The translations under genes were made by a program, and so were the position numbers. The notes under the pieces are model-generated. The model was not told the origin of the DNA, made no database searches, and worked only from the letters and a program-made list of their open reading frames with translations. A stretch of 64,000 nt of DNA from Pohlia nutans (Eukaryota > Streptophyta > Bryopsida > Bryales > Mniaceae), in assembly GCA_022496805.1 (NCBI GenBank), contig CM040090.1, forward strand, positions 19,586,001-19,650,000. Reading direction: 5' to 3'. Shown one piece after another: positions 36,596 to 51,126 of the stretch. Within the stretch, counting starts at the first letter, position 1. The number at the start of each line of letters is the position of its first letter.

Positions 36596-38624
36596 AAGTC
36601 GCTATCAAGAATTTAGCTAACTATGAGAGAACAAATATAAGGTGTCTTTAATTCATTTGAGATAAAAATCATAAATTTATAAAAGTAATATAGGGTGTTC
36701 TAAAACCAATATGGGAATATTGTAGAAATACTCCTGAAATATATGTGGATAGTTAAATTATGTACACTCAATTCCGCACCGAAATGTACCTACACAATTC
36801 GACTACCTCTTAAGTAACGACTTTAAATCAGACGCCCTGTTACCTAATCACCTTCCCACGGGTACGAAATTTGCTCATAACTGACCTATTCAACAAGCAC
36901 AGTTCTAAGCAAGTGAATGGCACAAACATACAACAACCTTGAATGAACTCAAACTGGTCCAGTAAACTCAATGGTTCAGCTTACAAGTCATAAAATAACA
37001 ACTTCACAAAGATACTGTAATCGATCAACCGACTCAGGCGAGGGAATGTTGAGTCTTTGGACCGCGATCGATACTCGCTAGGATGAGTGAAGGACGTTGA
37101 GGCGATTCGGCGATGCGGCAAAGATCATTCTGGTGTTTGTATATATTCTCAAACAACCAGAAATATTTATAAGTTAGTAACTGCTTTGCAGTGCTTACAG
37201 GCCGGCTGAAAGAATAATGTCCGGAGACATTTGAAGTTACAAATTAAGTTGCCGTCTTTTAATTAATTTCGAATGTGCAAGAGGTAAATTAAAGTCGCCT
37301 GGTCGTGGCAGGTGATTCCCGATTTGGATTCCACGCACTCGATGCTGATTGATCCACAATGTACGCACTTTACAAACATGGGTACGCTTACGTACGCCAT
37401 GCAAACCCTAGACCCTTCTGGACCAATTCTTTGTGCACAAAGAGCCTTCAATTTCAAAGCTAGCCTGTGTTTGTTTATGCACTACGTAACCGGTAGTGTG
37501 CTCTTTGGATGACCCAGAAACGCATATTCCAACTTTGTCAGTACATGAACTGCAAGTCAGTGTCGCTTCGTGAAGACTTTAGTTATCTTTCATACATTCC
37601 CTCCAAGGCAGCTACTTCTGAGCCAGGGAGGAGGCTGTGGGACTTCGATCCTCTGCAACTTTTTGACACGGAAAACACCCATTCAGAATCGACTTCATTC
37701 CTTCCTTCTATCAACTCCAACCTGATCTAACAGTGAGTGATCCTTATCGTCTCCCTGAATGCATGTGAACGTCAATCTCGTATGATCCATTAAATGGCAA
37801 ATCAGCTCGATCCGGATACCAGACATCGTACTCACAAAAATCACTGTTGATAAAGAATCGCGGATGGATGTCTCACTCTTCCCGAATCGGCTAACAACAA
37901 CAAAATTCCCGACGTGCGCAGGAGAATACTTGAATGTTCAATTCAAATATATCTCTACTTGAACAAGAACGCCATGTATTCGTTATATTGGCCGTTCCCA
38001 ATTATTTTGTCCGCTCAAATAGTGTGACTTGAGTTCATTTTCTCTCCTTATCAGATTAGTGTGGGTAAAATATAAACAGGATTGGCCAATTTACTGAATA
38101 TGGCGTTAAGATGAATTGTTGTCCAGAACATTTTTACAGTTTCAGCTTACAAGTCATAAAATAACAGATTGTTCTTATTGATGAATGATGATGTTGGAGT
38201 TTACAGGACTACAGGTACTACCCTGATGTCAAAAGTTCACACTTTTAACTGAAAATATGTTATTGCCCGCAAACACTAAGTCACTGAACGTCTAGGTGGT
38301 ACGGTCTCGCAAACTCACACCATGCATATGTAGAGTAAAGTTCTGCGTTGCTAGTGCGCACAACACAACTATTTAGGCGCCGAGGTATGTAACTATAGCC
38401 TAAGGGATCCTGGCTACACAATTAACTGAATCATACAACAAATAATTTATATGATGAGTACGGATCGATGTCGATTAGAAACAAACTGTAAGAATAGCCA
38501 CATATATGATACGTACGTCAAATACGCTTGAAACGCCAAAGTATGGTCTCAGCCCGGAGGAGTTGCAAGTGCGTTCCGCAACACCCTGGGAGCAGCCACC
38601 ATCCTCCTGATCTTAGCCAACTTC
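36596..38624. other. Non-coding part of the gene island (copy 3)
   Basis: Counterpart of 3945-5973. The short frames are at 37312-37512 and 37509-37730. Confidence 0.45.
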
Positions 38625-41380
38625 TTAACGGAGATTCTTACCACCCTTTTTATTGCGGGTTCTCGCATTTGCCGTTCCCATCAGTTTCTCGAGAAGACCT
38701 CTGGGACCAGCATGTTTCCCAGCCTTACTTGCTGCCTGGATGTCGATGGGTTGACGAGGTAGGTTGAATGATACCTCCTGGCGTTTTGCCGCTCCTTTAA
38801 GTAATTTGTAATGCTTGTCTACATCATCCATGCAGATCCTCAAACTCTCACCACTCGCATTCAGAGCATAGAGCTTCTCGAGCTCACCTTTGACATCCTC
38901 TGTGGTAAGCTTCCTCACCTGCTGCCCATTGCCTGTGGTACTTCGGATTTTGAAGTTTTCCACTTCCTTCTCATATTTCTTTTGCAGATCCTCCAGTTCT
39001 TCAATTCTTGCTCGCCCCTCAGGTGTGCTGCAATCTCCAGACATTTTCTTCATCTTGATCTGGTCTCTGAGGTAGTCCTGAGTGGCAGAGTGGTATGTGA
39101 TGATGGAATTCTGTGATAAGAAGCCAGCAAAGATCGCAGTGGCTCCAATAACAACCTCCATCTCTTTCTTGATAGACTCGGCCCTCTGCTTAAGTACCTT
39201 CGATACTTCGCGCTTCTGTTGAATTTCATCTTTGGTTTCATCGATCACTTTTCGAATTTCTTTGTCCTCTCTTTCACGAACCACAGTCCTCATCTCGTGC
39301 GAGACACGAGTGTGCTTTTCATTAGGGCACCCACATACCTTACACTCTCCTGAAGACTTGGACAATTGGCTGCAGAACAGCGAAGGTTCTTCTGGAGCCA
39401 AAAAGTAATCCGTAATACTAGCAAACATCCCTACTATCGTCTCATGAGGAGAGCAGTGGTCATGACAGATGACATCTTTGCACTTGGGACTATTGCAAAC
39501 TGTCCTAAGGTGTCCAAGTGCGGCCGACTCTTGCACGCTTTCTTTGATAATCAACGATGAAATATGATCATTGATACTCCCATGACTTCGAAGAAGCTCC
39601 TTCGTAACCTTCTCAACTTGGTCCAGATTGCTTTGGATATTGGCCGAAATCTGGGCTATCGGTCTCTCGCTTGCAGCAAGCATGTCTCTCACGCGGTTCA
39701 GAGAAACCGTACTCTCCACAACGTGTGCTTCTAGTGATGAAATGTGGGCTATAAGCCTCGATGCCTCTTCTGTCGATTGATTCCAACTCTCTCTGAAGAT
39801 AGTAGTCTCCAGGTTAGAAAATTCCAGACCACTCGCCACAGATGCTAAGAATCTGAAGCCTACGCTGTCAAAATAATACATTGTCTTCTCATCAAGCATG
39901 ATAGCCTCAGTTTGCGGTGACTCTTTCAGCAATGCCTGGAGAAGCTCCAGAGTGTTCCCAACACGAAACATCGTGCTCGTTGCATTGGTAAAGCAGAAGA
40001 GTATGTTGGTGGCGGCATCTTTGTGGAGATGAGAAAGCAACTCCACGATGCAGTACTTGAGGGATGTTGTCAGCCTCTCTTCATTCGGTTTGAGAAGAAT
40101 GCAGATAGCATTCAGTCTCTCATACTCGGATATGTATGATAAGATTCCTTTGAAATTCTGAACATCCTGGTCAAAACCTCTAGTGTCACCAATTCCGGGG
40201 GTATCAATGAGCCGTATCAATGTCTCACCGACATTGAACGTGTATGCCTTACATTTCTGGGTGCACGAACTTCCAGCACTCTTGCCGACACCCTCGTCAG
40301 GGTCTGCTTTCCCAACAACGATTTTCTTCCTGTTCATGTCTCTGGTTGACGAGATAAACTCAGAGTAGATAAGGCTTAGGATCTCACCCTTCTGGGCTGC
40401 GTCACGGGCTTCATCAAGAGTAGGAAAAGAGAGATAGTTATAGAGCGCATTGATGAACGTGGACTTGCCAACTCCCGTTGCTCCCAGGAGGAGGATGTTG
40501 ATCTCCTGAGCTGATGAATCGGTAGCTGCGGAGGCAGTCACTGGACCCGAGTCAACTTTCTTTTCAGATACACCGACAGGATAATCTGCCTGGGGTCCTG
40601 TGATCGATTCTGAGCTCGCCTCTAAGGCCTGAGAACCGGCCACTTGCAGCTGCTCTACATCCGAGTCTTCTCCTGACTCTTCCTGATGCTCGGCTAGGTG
40701 AAATGTAGCCTGGGACCTGCACGCACAAATCAAAGAACAATCCGTTTGAAACGCGCGCACTTAATTATAGACCAGCAGCACATGTACCTGTAGCATTTTA
40801 GCGACCAGCTAAGCAGCACATGAAGAACATTTTAGCGACCAGCTAAGACTTCAAGATGTGCACGTCTGTGTAACACAGATCCAAATGAGATATTTAGTGT
40901 TCACGAACCATGCTCATGTCCATTCTCCAAAAAACGTATCACCTAAGGTGTCACCAGTGCGTTTTACAAGGCATTTTCAATGCGATGCTTGATTTAAATT
41001 GTAATTCGACAGGAAAGTTATATGTCAACGTTTCCAAGATGAAAGCAATATTGTAAACAAAAAGCTATCAAAAGCACTAGAATATCTCTGTCATTAGTGG
41101 TTTAATGACTCACCAAGCACTTTCCTAAATGATAAATAACACCTTTTTGGTATAAATTTTGGGATAATTGGATGAGAATGATGATCATGTGAATGAAAAT
41201 TGAAAAAATATACTACAAAATTGTTCTTTGAATGAAATCATGACTTCCTTGTCTCTAGATACTCTCCAAAGGACTCTCCAAAGAATTCTGCAAAGCAACC
41301 AAAAGCAGGCGGTTTGGTTCGTTTTTCGGAGAATGCAGATACAGTAAAAAAAAGACATACCGTGGTTCTGCCTGGTCCAT
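38625..41380 (-). CDS. AIG1/GIMAP-like GTPase (copy 3)
   Basis: Same model: 41380-41361 joined to 40716-38625, with intron 40717-41360. The protein is identical to that of copy 1. The only coding difference from copy 1 that I noticed is a silent Phe codon change (copy 1 has A at 7345; here G). All GTP-binding motifs and Cys/His residues are present, so this copy could be functional. Confidence 0.83.
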
Positions 41381-42324
41381 GATCTCTCGTATATTATCGA
41401 CTCGGAAGTCTGAATAGATGGAAACAAAGTTACACCAAGTCAGATCTGATTCTCAATCCAACATCTGAAGACTTAAGCTCAAGGACATAAACAAACGACC
41501 ATGATTTGGGATATGCCGACGAGAAGGCGAGATTCAAGCTGAGGCAGTCGCTTCTCAAAGTAAGATCCGGATTGCGATTAACACAATCTAGCATGTGCTC
41601 CACATCAAATCCTCAAACTGAGACTCAGCAGCAAAATCAATTGGAAGACAAGACGTACCGTAGACTAGCGAAACAACAACGTACACAAAGTTTGCAATTA
41701 ATTGACCGGGCTTGACGATGAAGCGCGTGTTTCAGACCACACCGCAGGCCAGGCTGCGAATCAAGATGAGAGAAGATATCAAGCTCCGATCGAGGGCATA
41801 CCCCCGGTGCCAATCTAACCAACCAACTCTCCGGATCGATCAGCAGCTAATCCGGCCTCCTCACAATATCTCCCAGCTTGATGCCCGCTCCAAGTAGCTA
41901 GTACAATGGTAATTGGTGATTGTAAGCATGAAATATCGACTCATATATATACTCGATCAAGCGCAAACAACATATGGTAAGGGAAAATAATTTTCAAGTG
42001 CTCAATAATATGAAATGTGACAGTAGTACTGTACAATTAGTAGATCTGGCGCGCATGATCTAGTACGCTCGGATTCGATCGAATGATACAGCTTGTACAT
42101 GAAGACGGTCGTACTTGAGGTCGGATACTCGGATCTAGACAAAGTCTGTAAGTATGAAATTAAAGTCTAAGAAGACTAGTTCATCAGTGTCTGTTAGTAC
42201 CATATATCCTGACTTTGACAATAAACAATGTCACTCACGATGATCATGTCAGTATCGATAGACTAACTTAGAATCTGAATAGATCACTCAATCGTCACTG
42301 AGCATGACTGATCGGCGCACATAC

Positions 42325-42496
42325 AGTCTGTAGATAGTCCCGCCTCGCTTTGAATTAGTGTATTAATATCAGGCGGCACCTGTGGGTTTTGCTTCGGGAT
42401 ATCATCAATGGCTGCGTACTGCACGAAGATCCCAGACGGACTCGCGACCGTCTGGTAATTTGCAACATGAGAGGAACTGCAATCAGCTGCTGACAT
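42325..42496 (-). CDS. Candidate distal 5' exon (copy 3)
   Basis: Open, with ATG at 42496 and the GTATGT donor at 42324, as in copy 1. I saw no difference. Confidence 0.42.
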
Positions 42497-42571
42497 TCTC
42501 TTATGAGACCCTACAAGTGAATAAATCAACGCTCATGGATCACAGTACGAAATAACAACTTGCAGCACAAG

Positions 42572-43401
42572 GAGATTCTTTCATTGGGATTCCCCTCCTA
42601 CAGGGAGAGCGAAATTCAGGCAAATTCCCTTCTAGGAATAAGGTAGGATGTCCTAAAACCACCACCTCCCCCAATTACGATTTGTAGACTTTTCTTGGGG
42701 CCGCCACAGTTGAGACCCAAAACTACTAATTTCACTATACAAGTAGACCAATGGCACGCCAAGCATTGTGAAGAAATAGTTGGTGGTTTTGGGTATCATT
42801 ATGAGTGAAAGTTAGCACCGTGGACATGGTGTGAACATGGGGAAACCTAAAGGTTTGATTTGGGTCACAGGTTACTTTCCACTTGACCACTTTGCGAATT
42901 AGATGTTGCAAATTTTTGCAATCCTCATCAAAACCTCTTTTCAAATGCGGTCATATATTTTTTTGAATATAGCACTGCCAAAATAAGACTAGATTGCTTA
43001 AGTTGGTGGTCTTAGGACAATCAACCGTAGAGCTTGAAATGGATCTCAAATTTTCTTGGTACCAAATTGTTTATAGAGGATTGAATTTCCCTGATTTTAG
43101 GTACCATATCATTCATTTGTTCTCAATTCTCCTATGTATCAAAAGTCTCTCATACATTATGAGGGAATTGTTTATTTTGGGATTCTTTCATTGGAATTCC
43201 CCTCTTACAAGAAAAGGAGAAATTCAGGCAAATTCCCATGTAGGAATGGAGCTTAAAATGGATCTCAAATTTTCTTGGTACCAAATTGTTTACAGGGGAT
43301 TGAATTTCCCTGGTTTTAGGTACCATATCATTCATTTGTTCTCAAATGATTTCTCCTATGCATCAAAAGTCCCTCATATACTATGAGGGAACTGTCTATT
43401 T
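42572..43401. repeat. 219-bp tandem duplication (copy 3)
   Basis: Counterpart of 9921-10750, with the two main segments starting at 43030 and 43249. Confidence 0.75.
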
Positions 43402-43685
43402 TTTCCCAGATGGCCACATTCTCTCACAAGTGTAATTGAAAGAGGGAAATCACTAGGAAAACCAAGCTATTTCCCATACATTCAAGACACCCACAGAATC
43501 TCCTTAAGTTGCTAAGTTGTACCATCACAAATATTGGTGATACGGTAAACTAGAGGTGATACGACGTCTATTGCGTGGTCTTCTTTCTCTTTCAAGTTTA
43601 ACCCATAAAGGACATATGCTTTCCTGATTCTACACACATTTTCAACTCCATTTGAAACATGATTCTCTTTCTAATTAACTTTGGT

Positions 43686-45338
43686 ACTAAGCCCATCGGG
43701 CTTGCTAAGTCGTTTAAAGGTTACATACAGGTTATCAACCGTCGCTGGTCGATTCAAATTTTGTTGCTTTGACAAACCAATATGTCAATACAATCTTTCT
43801 ATTATTATTTATAGTTTTCTCAAATTTGGATGAAGGTGTAAGCATAACTTTAGAAAAAATAAATTCTATGAATTGAAAATTTCATTTCACATAGCTGAAT
43901 AGAAATCAACGAAATTGGATAGAAACTCATATTCGATTTATGTATGGTCAAAGTCTTTTTGGCTTTTGATAAAATGCACCTTTTCAAGTCTATATCTCAA
44001 TCAATATTCACCATTTTCACAACTAAAAATTTCATTGGATGAATATTTTGATTTGCCTTAAGGTTTTAGTTTGAATGATTGAATTATTATGAAAATTTGA
44101 AGTAGTGAATTGAATTTCAAACACACAATTTGCTATATACGCATTTGGCCGTACAATCATGCACTTGGTGTCCAAGCACATAAAGTTTTTTGTCTAATCA
44201 TTTTTCTTAAAACCGACGATAATTGTCTTCCTTCAATCCCTTTCATTGTAAACAAACAATTATTTTAGTTACTTTTTATTCTTCTTTTTCTCTGTTCTTT
44301 TATCTTTTTATCATCTATTCTTTTTTATCTTAATTTCTTTCTTGTCTTCTTTCTTCTCTTTCTATTGTCTTTCTTCTTGTCTTCCTTTTTGTCTTTCTTT
44401 TTGTCTTTTTTTCTTCTACAATTTCTTCAACTGTGGCTGCTAAATTCTAAACAGTGGGTGCAAAGCAAACAAAGAAAAAAAACGATTTTTACCGTGGAAT
44501 CCTAAATGGTAGCCGCCACAAAAAAAAACAAAAAACAAACAAAAACAAACACACATTATTCTTGAAAATTTTCTATTTTTAGCCGTTGGTGCGTGGCCGC
44601 GCACCCAAAGAACCTATTAACTCCCTCATCTCCATCTCCATCTCCCTCTCTCTCTCCCTCTTCCTTTTTTTTCCTTCTCAAACGGCCATAATGTAGAATT
44701 CGCAGCAGGTTACAACCAAATAAAGCTTTTCTTTTTCTCTTTTTTATTTTTATTTTTTTTGGTGTTTTCCGTTTTGGATTTAGCAGCACCCACAAGGCCA
44801 CAATCAAATAAAGTATCAAATTTTTATTTTTTATTTTTATTTTTCATTTTTCATTTTTTTTGCTTTACTCCTGCCGGTTTAGGCCTTTAGGATTCAGTAG
44901 CCAAAGCTGAAAAAAAAAAAAGTAGAAGAGAAAAAAAAGACAAGAAAAAATAAAATAGGAAGACAAGAAAGAAATCAATATTAAAAAAGATAAAAAAGAT
45001 AAAAGAAAGATAAAAGAAAAGATAAAGAGAAGAATATAAAAAAACTAAAAGAATTGTTTGTTTACAATGTAAGTGATTGTAGAAAGATAACATCGACGTA
45101 TTTTAGAGAAATTTTTAACCAATTATTTTTAAAATCAAATATGCTTATGAAATGAGCGCACTTGGCCAAGTGCATAAATAGCAAATTGCATATTAAAATT
45201 TTTGAAACACTAAAATAATTACAATTCAAAAATATTTATTTTACAAAATTTGGGTTGGTGCAACTAACCATTTTCTCTAGCGAAACTTTTGACAACTGTA
45301 CCGGCCTATTGGGCTATGTACTTTGCAAAAACAGACGT
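43686..45338. mobile_element. Diverged foldback element (copy 3)
   Basis: Counterpart of 11035-12690. C replaces T near 44739 and the T/A runs near 44820-44845 are rearranged; both features are shared with copy 4 but not with copies 1 and 2. Confidence 0.6.
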
Positions 45339-48300
45339 AAGCGCTCATGTTTCTCATAGACATGTTCATCCAAATCAATTTAACAAATTAAGTACCAAAA
45401 TATTTCAATAAATAATGTTGATTGTTCAACACTAGACAAGAGAAAAAAAAATTCAATGTCATTGGACTTTTAGCTTTGAATAAGTGAAATTTTGACTTGA
45501 TTGATTGAGATTGCACACTTGAGAGAACAACGTTCATCTTCAATCATCCACGAAGATATGTGAGGTCACTAAAACTCAATTGAGTACTTTAAATTTCTAT
45601 AATGATTCAACCTTTCAAACTACAACCTAATAATGAGAGACCACTAAGCTCCTCCATTCGTTATAACTATTTAGAGTAAACAAATAAGAATATGTTAATT
45701 AAAGCAAAACACATAGTATCTTGTTCAAACATAACTTCTCTTTTAGGATAACTCTAATTAAGTTCAAAGTGTTTGATTTGATAGTTATGATTATTTAATA
45801 CTTGAGTGATCTTGTTTCTATTAACCAAAAAAACCCGAATACATCAATTTAAGTCCTCATTATTTCACCAAGACACTTTGCCTCCGTTCCCCTTGATTCC
45901 CAAAAGCAACTCTAGGCTATGGCGTGCACAAGCTCAAAGTCTTTTCCAAAACATAAAAGGCCATATTCATAATATTGATACTCTTCGCAAATTTTGTAGG
46001 AATGCTAGTTATTCAAAAATTCATCTTGAAAATAGTAAATGAAATCAAAAAATAATAATGCTCAAATAGTGATTCTATAATGAAATCCTAAAAGTTGGTG
46101 TTGTTGACTATTTATAAAAAATACTAGTAAAGAGATAAAACGGCTTATCTTTTAATCAAGAATAAAAATGAGATTGCGAAAAGTCTCAATATAACGAATA
46201 TGTCCTTATAACATATTACATGCAGGGAGTGAGGTTGCTCCTCTGCTTGGTCATCATTCTCTACTATAGTTAATTATATTTTCGATCAATCAAGTGCCTC
46301 AAGCAAAACATGCAAGATGGCACTTCCTTGACACTCACTAAGACACTGTTGTTTCATGCCTCTAATCATCTTGTTCTTATGTTTTTGCATGAATGCATTA
46401 CTGTTGTTTGAACATCAATGCATGCGTTGTTGGGCGCTACCCGACTATGGCATACCCCGCGCATGCTCAATGTACGGTCAAGGAACATCCTTGAGATTCA
46501 CCAAGAGCATACAAGCCAATATCCAACGTAGTGGGGAAAGTAAATTAGACGTTCAGAGTAAAAATATATCATTGAAGCTCTATGTTTCATTGAAATCCTT
46601 GGTAATCTTGTCACTCCGTTTCTGTGAATTCCTTGGAAATCTTGTCACTAAGTTTGTCTGCAATGTTAAAACACACATTTTGTTAAAATTGAACCATTTC
46701 GTTAAAACTAAACTACCAGATTGGAAAAGTGATCGGGAGTGCTACCCTTTGTAATAGAGATAGGTCCCCAATTTTTCTACAACACTCTTATTCCACTTTT
46801 AACGAAATGTGTTTCAATTTTCATTCAATTTTGACTTTCCATAGTCAAATTCGCTATCCACTAAAAAATTGGATTATTTGAAGTTATTTTATAGTTATAA
46901 TTTTTTTTTTATAATCTTATTGAAACAATTAAACTTGAAAAGTCACAATAAAAGATATGTTGTGGAATTTTCAAAGATTATTATGGTCAATTTGAACAAG
47001 TATAAATGGCTTGTAATCAATGAGTCGTTAATCATTAATGACTCATTAACATGACCGTAGAAAATATCATGTGAATTTAAAAATATCAACAACATTCTGA
47101 TGAACTTTAATCAATAATCACTATATCAACAAATGGCATCTAATCTCAACGCAATTGAGAGTGTCTCACAATCCTCAAAGATTTCCTTTACCGTGGTCCA
47201 AGTATGCTTGAAAAATATTGGAGGAGTTGAGGCAAATTCTTAAATGCCAATGAAATTTAATTTGTGGAAACTTTTTGAGTTGCAAATGTCAATATTTGAC
47301 TTTCATTATGGAAGCAATGTTCAAAGCAAAGGGTGAACACACATGTTGGTAGATTAGTCAAGTCACATCATTAAATCACTTTTTTTTTTTTGTAGAAAAT
47401 GTTGAAACAACAAAGTAGTGGTAGAGCTTGAAGTAATTAAGTGTAATAAGTGACAATCAATATGACATTGCATTTAATAATTTCAATAGATAATTTTAAT
47501 TTTATTAGTCTCTAGGAAATTCACAATTATGTTGCAAATGATTAATTTGACACTTGTAATTCAATCTAAAGAGAGTTTTTCTTAAAGTTACTTTTTTGGA
47601 TAATTTTGATTTATCAACTTGAAGACAAGTGATTTTTTTTTGGCGATTATTTGCCAAATTGCTACGAATAAAAATTTGTGGCGATTGGCCTTAAGAGAAT
47701 TTCATTGCCTTTTCAACCTAAAACGCCATCTGTGTTCAACGTTTGTGTGCCAAGTGGCTTTGAATAAAGGGTACGTGACCTTTAGCATCGCCAGACCCAT
47801 TCAAATAATAATAAAATAAGTCAACCCATTCAATGAAAATGGGTAAAACGTACGTGACCTTTGGCATTGCTGACGAAAAGTAATAATTTAAATAGTCATG
47901 TCAAACATTGAAATCTCAATGAAGTAACTATATAAGTGTTTGGCTCAAAACCAAAAAAAATCACTGCTTGAAAATAGAAGTGAGACTATGAAGTGCAAAG
48001 CGCTTGATTTGATAGTTATGATTTACTTTTTTTTTAATGCTTGATCAATCTCGTTTCTATTGAGCAAATTAAAGCCAATATATCAATTTGGGTTCTAGGA
48101 AATGTCTTTTAAAAGATTCGCTGAGAGAGTGGGAGTGGACTTCAATGCAAGTGGCAGGTACCCAAGAAGAAAACAACACTAAAGTCCTATGTTTCATTGA
48201 AACCCTTGGCAATCTTGTCACTAATTTTATTTGAAGTCCTAAGATATTGTTTCATGACTTGTTTATGACATACCATGCGAGTGAATTGTATGAGACAAAA

Positions 48301-48636
48301 AACGGTGGCAAATTGAGGAAAGAGTTGAGTGACTTGTGAATAGTTATAGATTATTTAGTCACTAAAAGAGTGAGAATTTTGTTGCACAGATATGTTAAAA
48401 AGTGGCGGATTTAATAATTTTGATTTGAATTCAAAAAAACAATTATGTTCAAAGTGATTGATTTGATAGTTATGATTTAATCACAAGAAGAGTGAGAATC
48501 TTACTCAAAGTGATTGATATGACAATTTCAAGTAGAAAATTATATTCAATGTTTGTTTGTCTCACCTTGTCACCTTCAATGTGTTCTTTAATACATCAAA
48601 CATAGTCATATTCCTTCATGAAGCAATAATGTTGTA
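45339..48636. other. AT-rich spacer with dispersed repeats (copy 3)
   Basis: Counterpart of 28996-32293. The 132-codon frame is at 46356-46754. Confidence 0.55.
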
Positions 48637-49966
48637 CAGTGGGGTCCAAGGTAGAATGGCGTTTTTGGTTTCGCAGTGGAAAAAAATTCAAGTCTGCCCA
48701 CTTTGAAAGGCTCTAGAGAGATCAAAAATTGGTATTTTACCTTGAAATTTTTATCATGAACCTAAAATCAAGTTGTTAGTATGCTTACTATATTTCAAAG
48801 CCAAATAATTCACCAAAAAAAAGTTATTCAAAATCTACCAACATTGGTAGTTATTCACTGCTGCCAACTTTGATAGCCTTCCAAAGATTGAATTATTATT
48901 TTTTTGCCATGAAATTCTTGGAACAAAAACCTCTTTATGTTAACAACATATGATAGAAATCTCAAGACCAAAAGATTAATGAAATAAAAGATATTAACAA
49001 TCTACCAACATGTGTAGTTGTGGGAAACAATGGGGGAAACCATTTCATTGCTACCAACTTTGAGTACTACCAACTTTGAAAGCCTCCCGAGAGCTCAAAA
49101 ATTGGTATTTTACCACAAAAGTTTTACCAAAGAATTATCTTTAAGCTAATTATATGTATGCCAAATTTCAAGGCCAAAAGATTCACCAAAAAAACGTTAT
49201 CATTAGGAGAAATCTGTAGTCACAAAGGGGCCTTGGCCTCTGGCACGTGCTGAAAAATTTAGGCCAAACCGTGCACTTTACAAGAGGGCATTAATGGTGC
49301 AACCGTGGTTGCCAGCAGCGCAGCTCCGTGGGTCGCGCCAATTGACGCTGCCGACACTGCCGACACTGCCAGCACTGCGGCTTCCGACGCTGTCAGCGGG
49401 CAGCGACTGCACCAATGGGTTTACATAGAAAATGGTGCTTGGGCAGCCGGTTCACCTAACACGGGCAAGCTTAGAGGGCCCCTTTGGGACCCCATTTTTC
49501 TCCTAATGTCATAATCTACCAACATAGTAGTCAAAGTTGGTAGCAATGAAATGGTTTCCCACATTGTTTCCCACAACTACACATGTTGGTAGATTGGGAA
49601 TATCTTTTTTTTCACTAATCTTTTAGACTTGAGATTCTTACCATATATTACTAACAAAAATTGGTTTCTACCAAAAAGAAATCAAAGTAAGGATTTTTTT
49701 TTCAATTCTCGGGAGGCTGTTGAAGTTGGTAGGAGTGAAACTTTTTCCACAGCTTCCTATATTGGTAGATTTTGAATAACTTTTTTTTGGTGAATTATTT
49801 GGCTTTGAAATATGGTAGGCATATTAACAACTTGATTTTAGGTTCATGGTAAAAATTTCAAGGTAAAATACCAATTTTTGATCTCTCTAGAGCCTTTCAC
49901 AGTGGGCAGACTTGAATTTTTTTCCACTGTGAAACCAAAAACGCCATTCTACCTTGGACCCCATTG
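48637..49966. mobile_element. TA-flanked foldback MITE, complete (copies 3/4 junction)
   Basis: Same element and flanks as at the other junctions. It has T at 49309 in the core, shared with the previous copy, and A at 48822 in the left arm where the earlier junction copies have C. Confidence 0.78.
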
Positions 49967-51126
49967 TACAATGCCCTATCACTTCCAGCCAAAATATTGG
50001 AACTTATTAAAAAACAGTCATTTTTAAAAAATTCTTCGTGATCACCAATTTTTTAAATTTCTTCATGAAACTTTAACTCCTAAACGTCTCAACATTCACA
50101 AACTGGATCATGAATAAATTCAAAGTCTTAAAACTTTCACATACAATTTTGGATGACTTTCATCCAAGTCTCCTTTGTAATCCTATCAAATTTTCTACCA
50201 CTTAAAGTAAATCTCTTGTGATAGGGAGATGTTGGTAATATTAGAGATGCCTCCAAATGCAAGTATGTCAAATTTGTTGAGTAGATTTTATGCTTGCAAT
50301 GGTTCTCTCATGTACACCTCATGTTTATATGAGCCATGCTAATATCTATTTTTCAAGCTAGCATTTACTTGTGTTTAAAGGGCCGGGACATTTAGGGGTT
50401 AAACCCACTACTACTATATAATACTGCAATATAAAAAGTCATAGTTTGGAGTTGCAAGCTTGGGTTTTTAGTTTTTTTCTTTTGCACTAGAGAGTTTGAT
50501 CAAATATCTCCAAACTTCAAGAATATCAAATTTAGGTCTTGGTTCATTCTTTTTTTAAATTCCAAATATCGAGCATTTTATTGCATTTTTAAACCTTGTG
50601 GATCAAAACCAAATTTTCATTCTAGAACATACCAAAACCTATGAAGTTGTTTTTTTTGTTTTTGAATTCTTTTTGCACAATATGGTTTTTTCATTGTATG
50701 GTTATAATGATTTTTATTCCCATTTAAACTTCAAAAATCACAAAAAAGATATACAATGGAATTTTCAAAAATGGCCATGGTCAACTTGAACAAGTACAAA
50801 TGCCTTGTAATCAATTAGTCATCAACCATTAATGACCCATTAACACCACCATATCAAATATCAACACCCATTTCGTTAAAAGTGCACATGCCCCTCTAAA
50901 ATTGCACATTGTGAATTTTTGATAAGACAATATATGAGTGAAAATAGCATAAATACGCTATGGAAATACATGCCAAAAATAATGTAATTTTTGAATAAGC
51001 CATTGCCAAGTTTTTTGTACAGAGAACACATTAGGGTTCATTATACAAAAATTGACCTCCACGCAATTATTTAAGTTTTTTCAAATTATGTCTTTGGAGT
51101 TTCTAAAATTTAGGTTTATGTTTTTG
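49967..51126. other. AT-rich spacer (copy 4)
   Basis: Counterpart of 33624-34783. I see no gene. Confidence 0.6.

Larger units (their letters stand above)
32604..48946. repeat. Tandem unit, copy 3
   Basis: Complete unit of 16343 bp. Most of its extra length is an AT tract of 80 bp. It shares T at 32966 and C near 44739 with copy 4, but G at 40961 with copy 2. The copies therefore do not follow one simple tree. Confidence 0.97.
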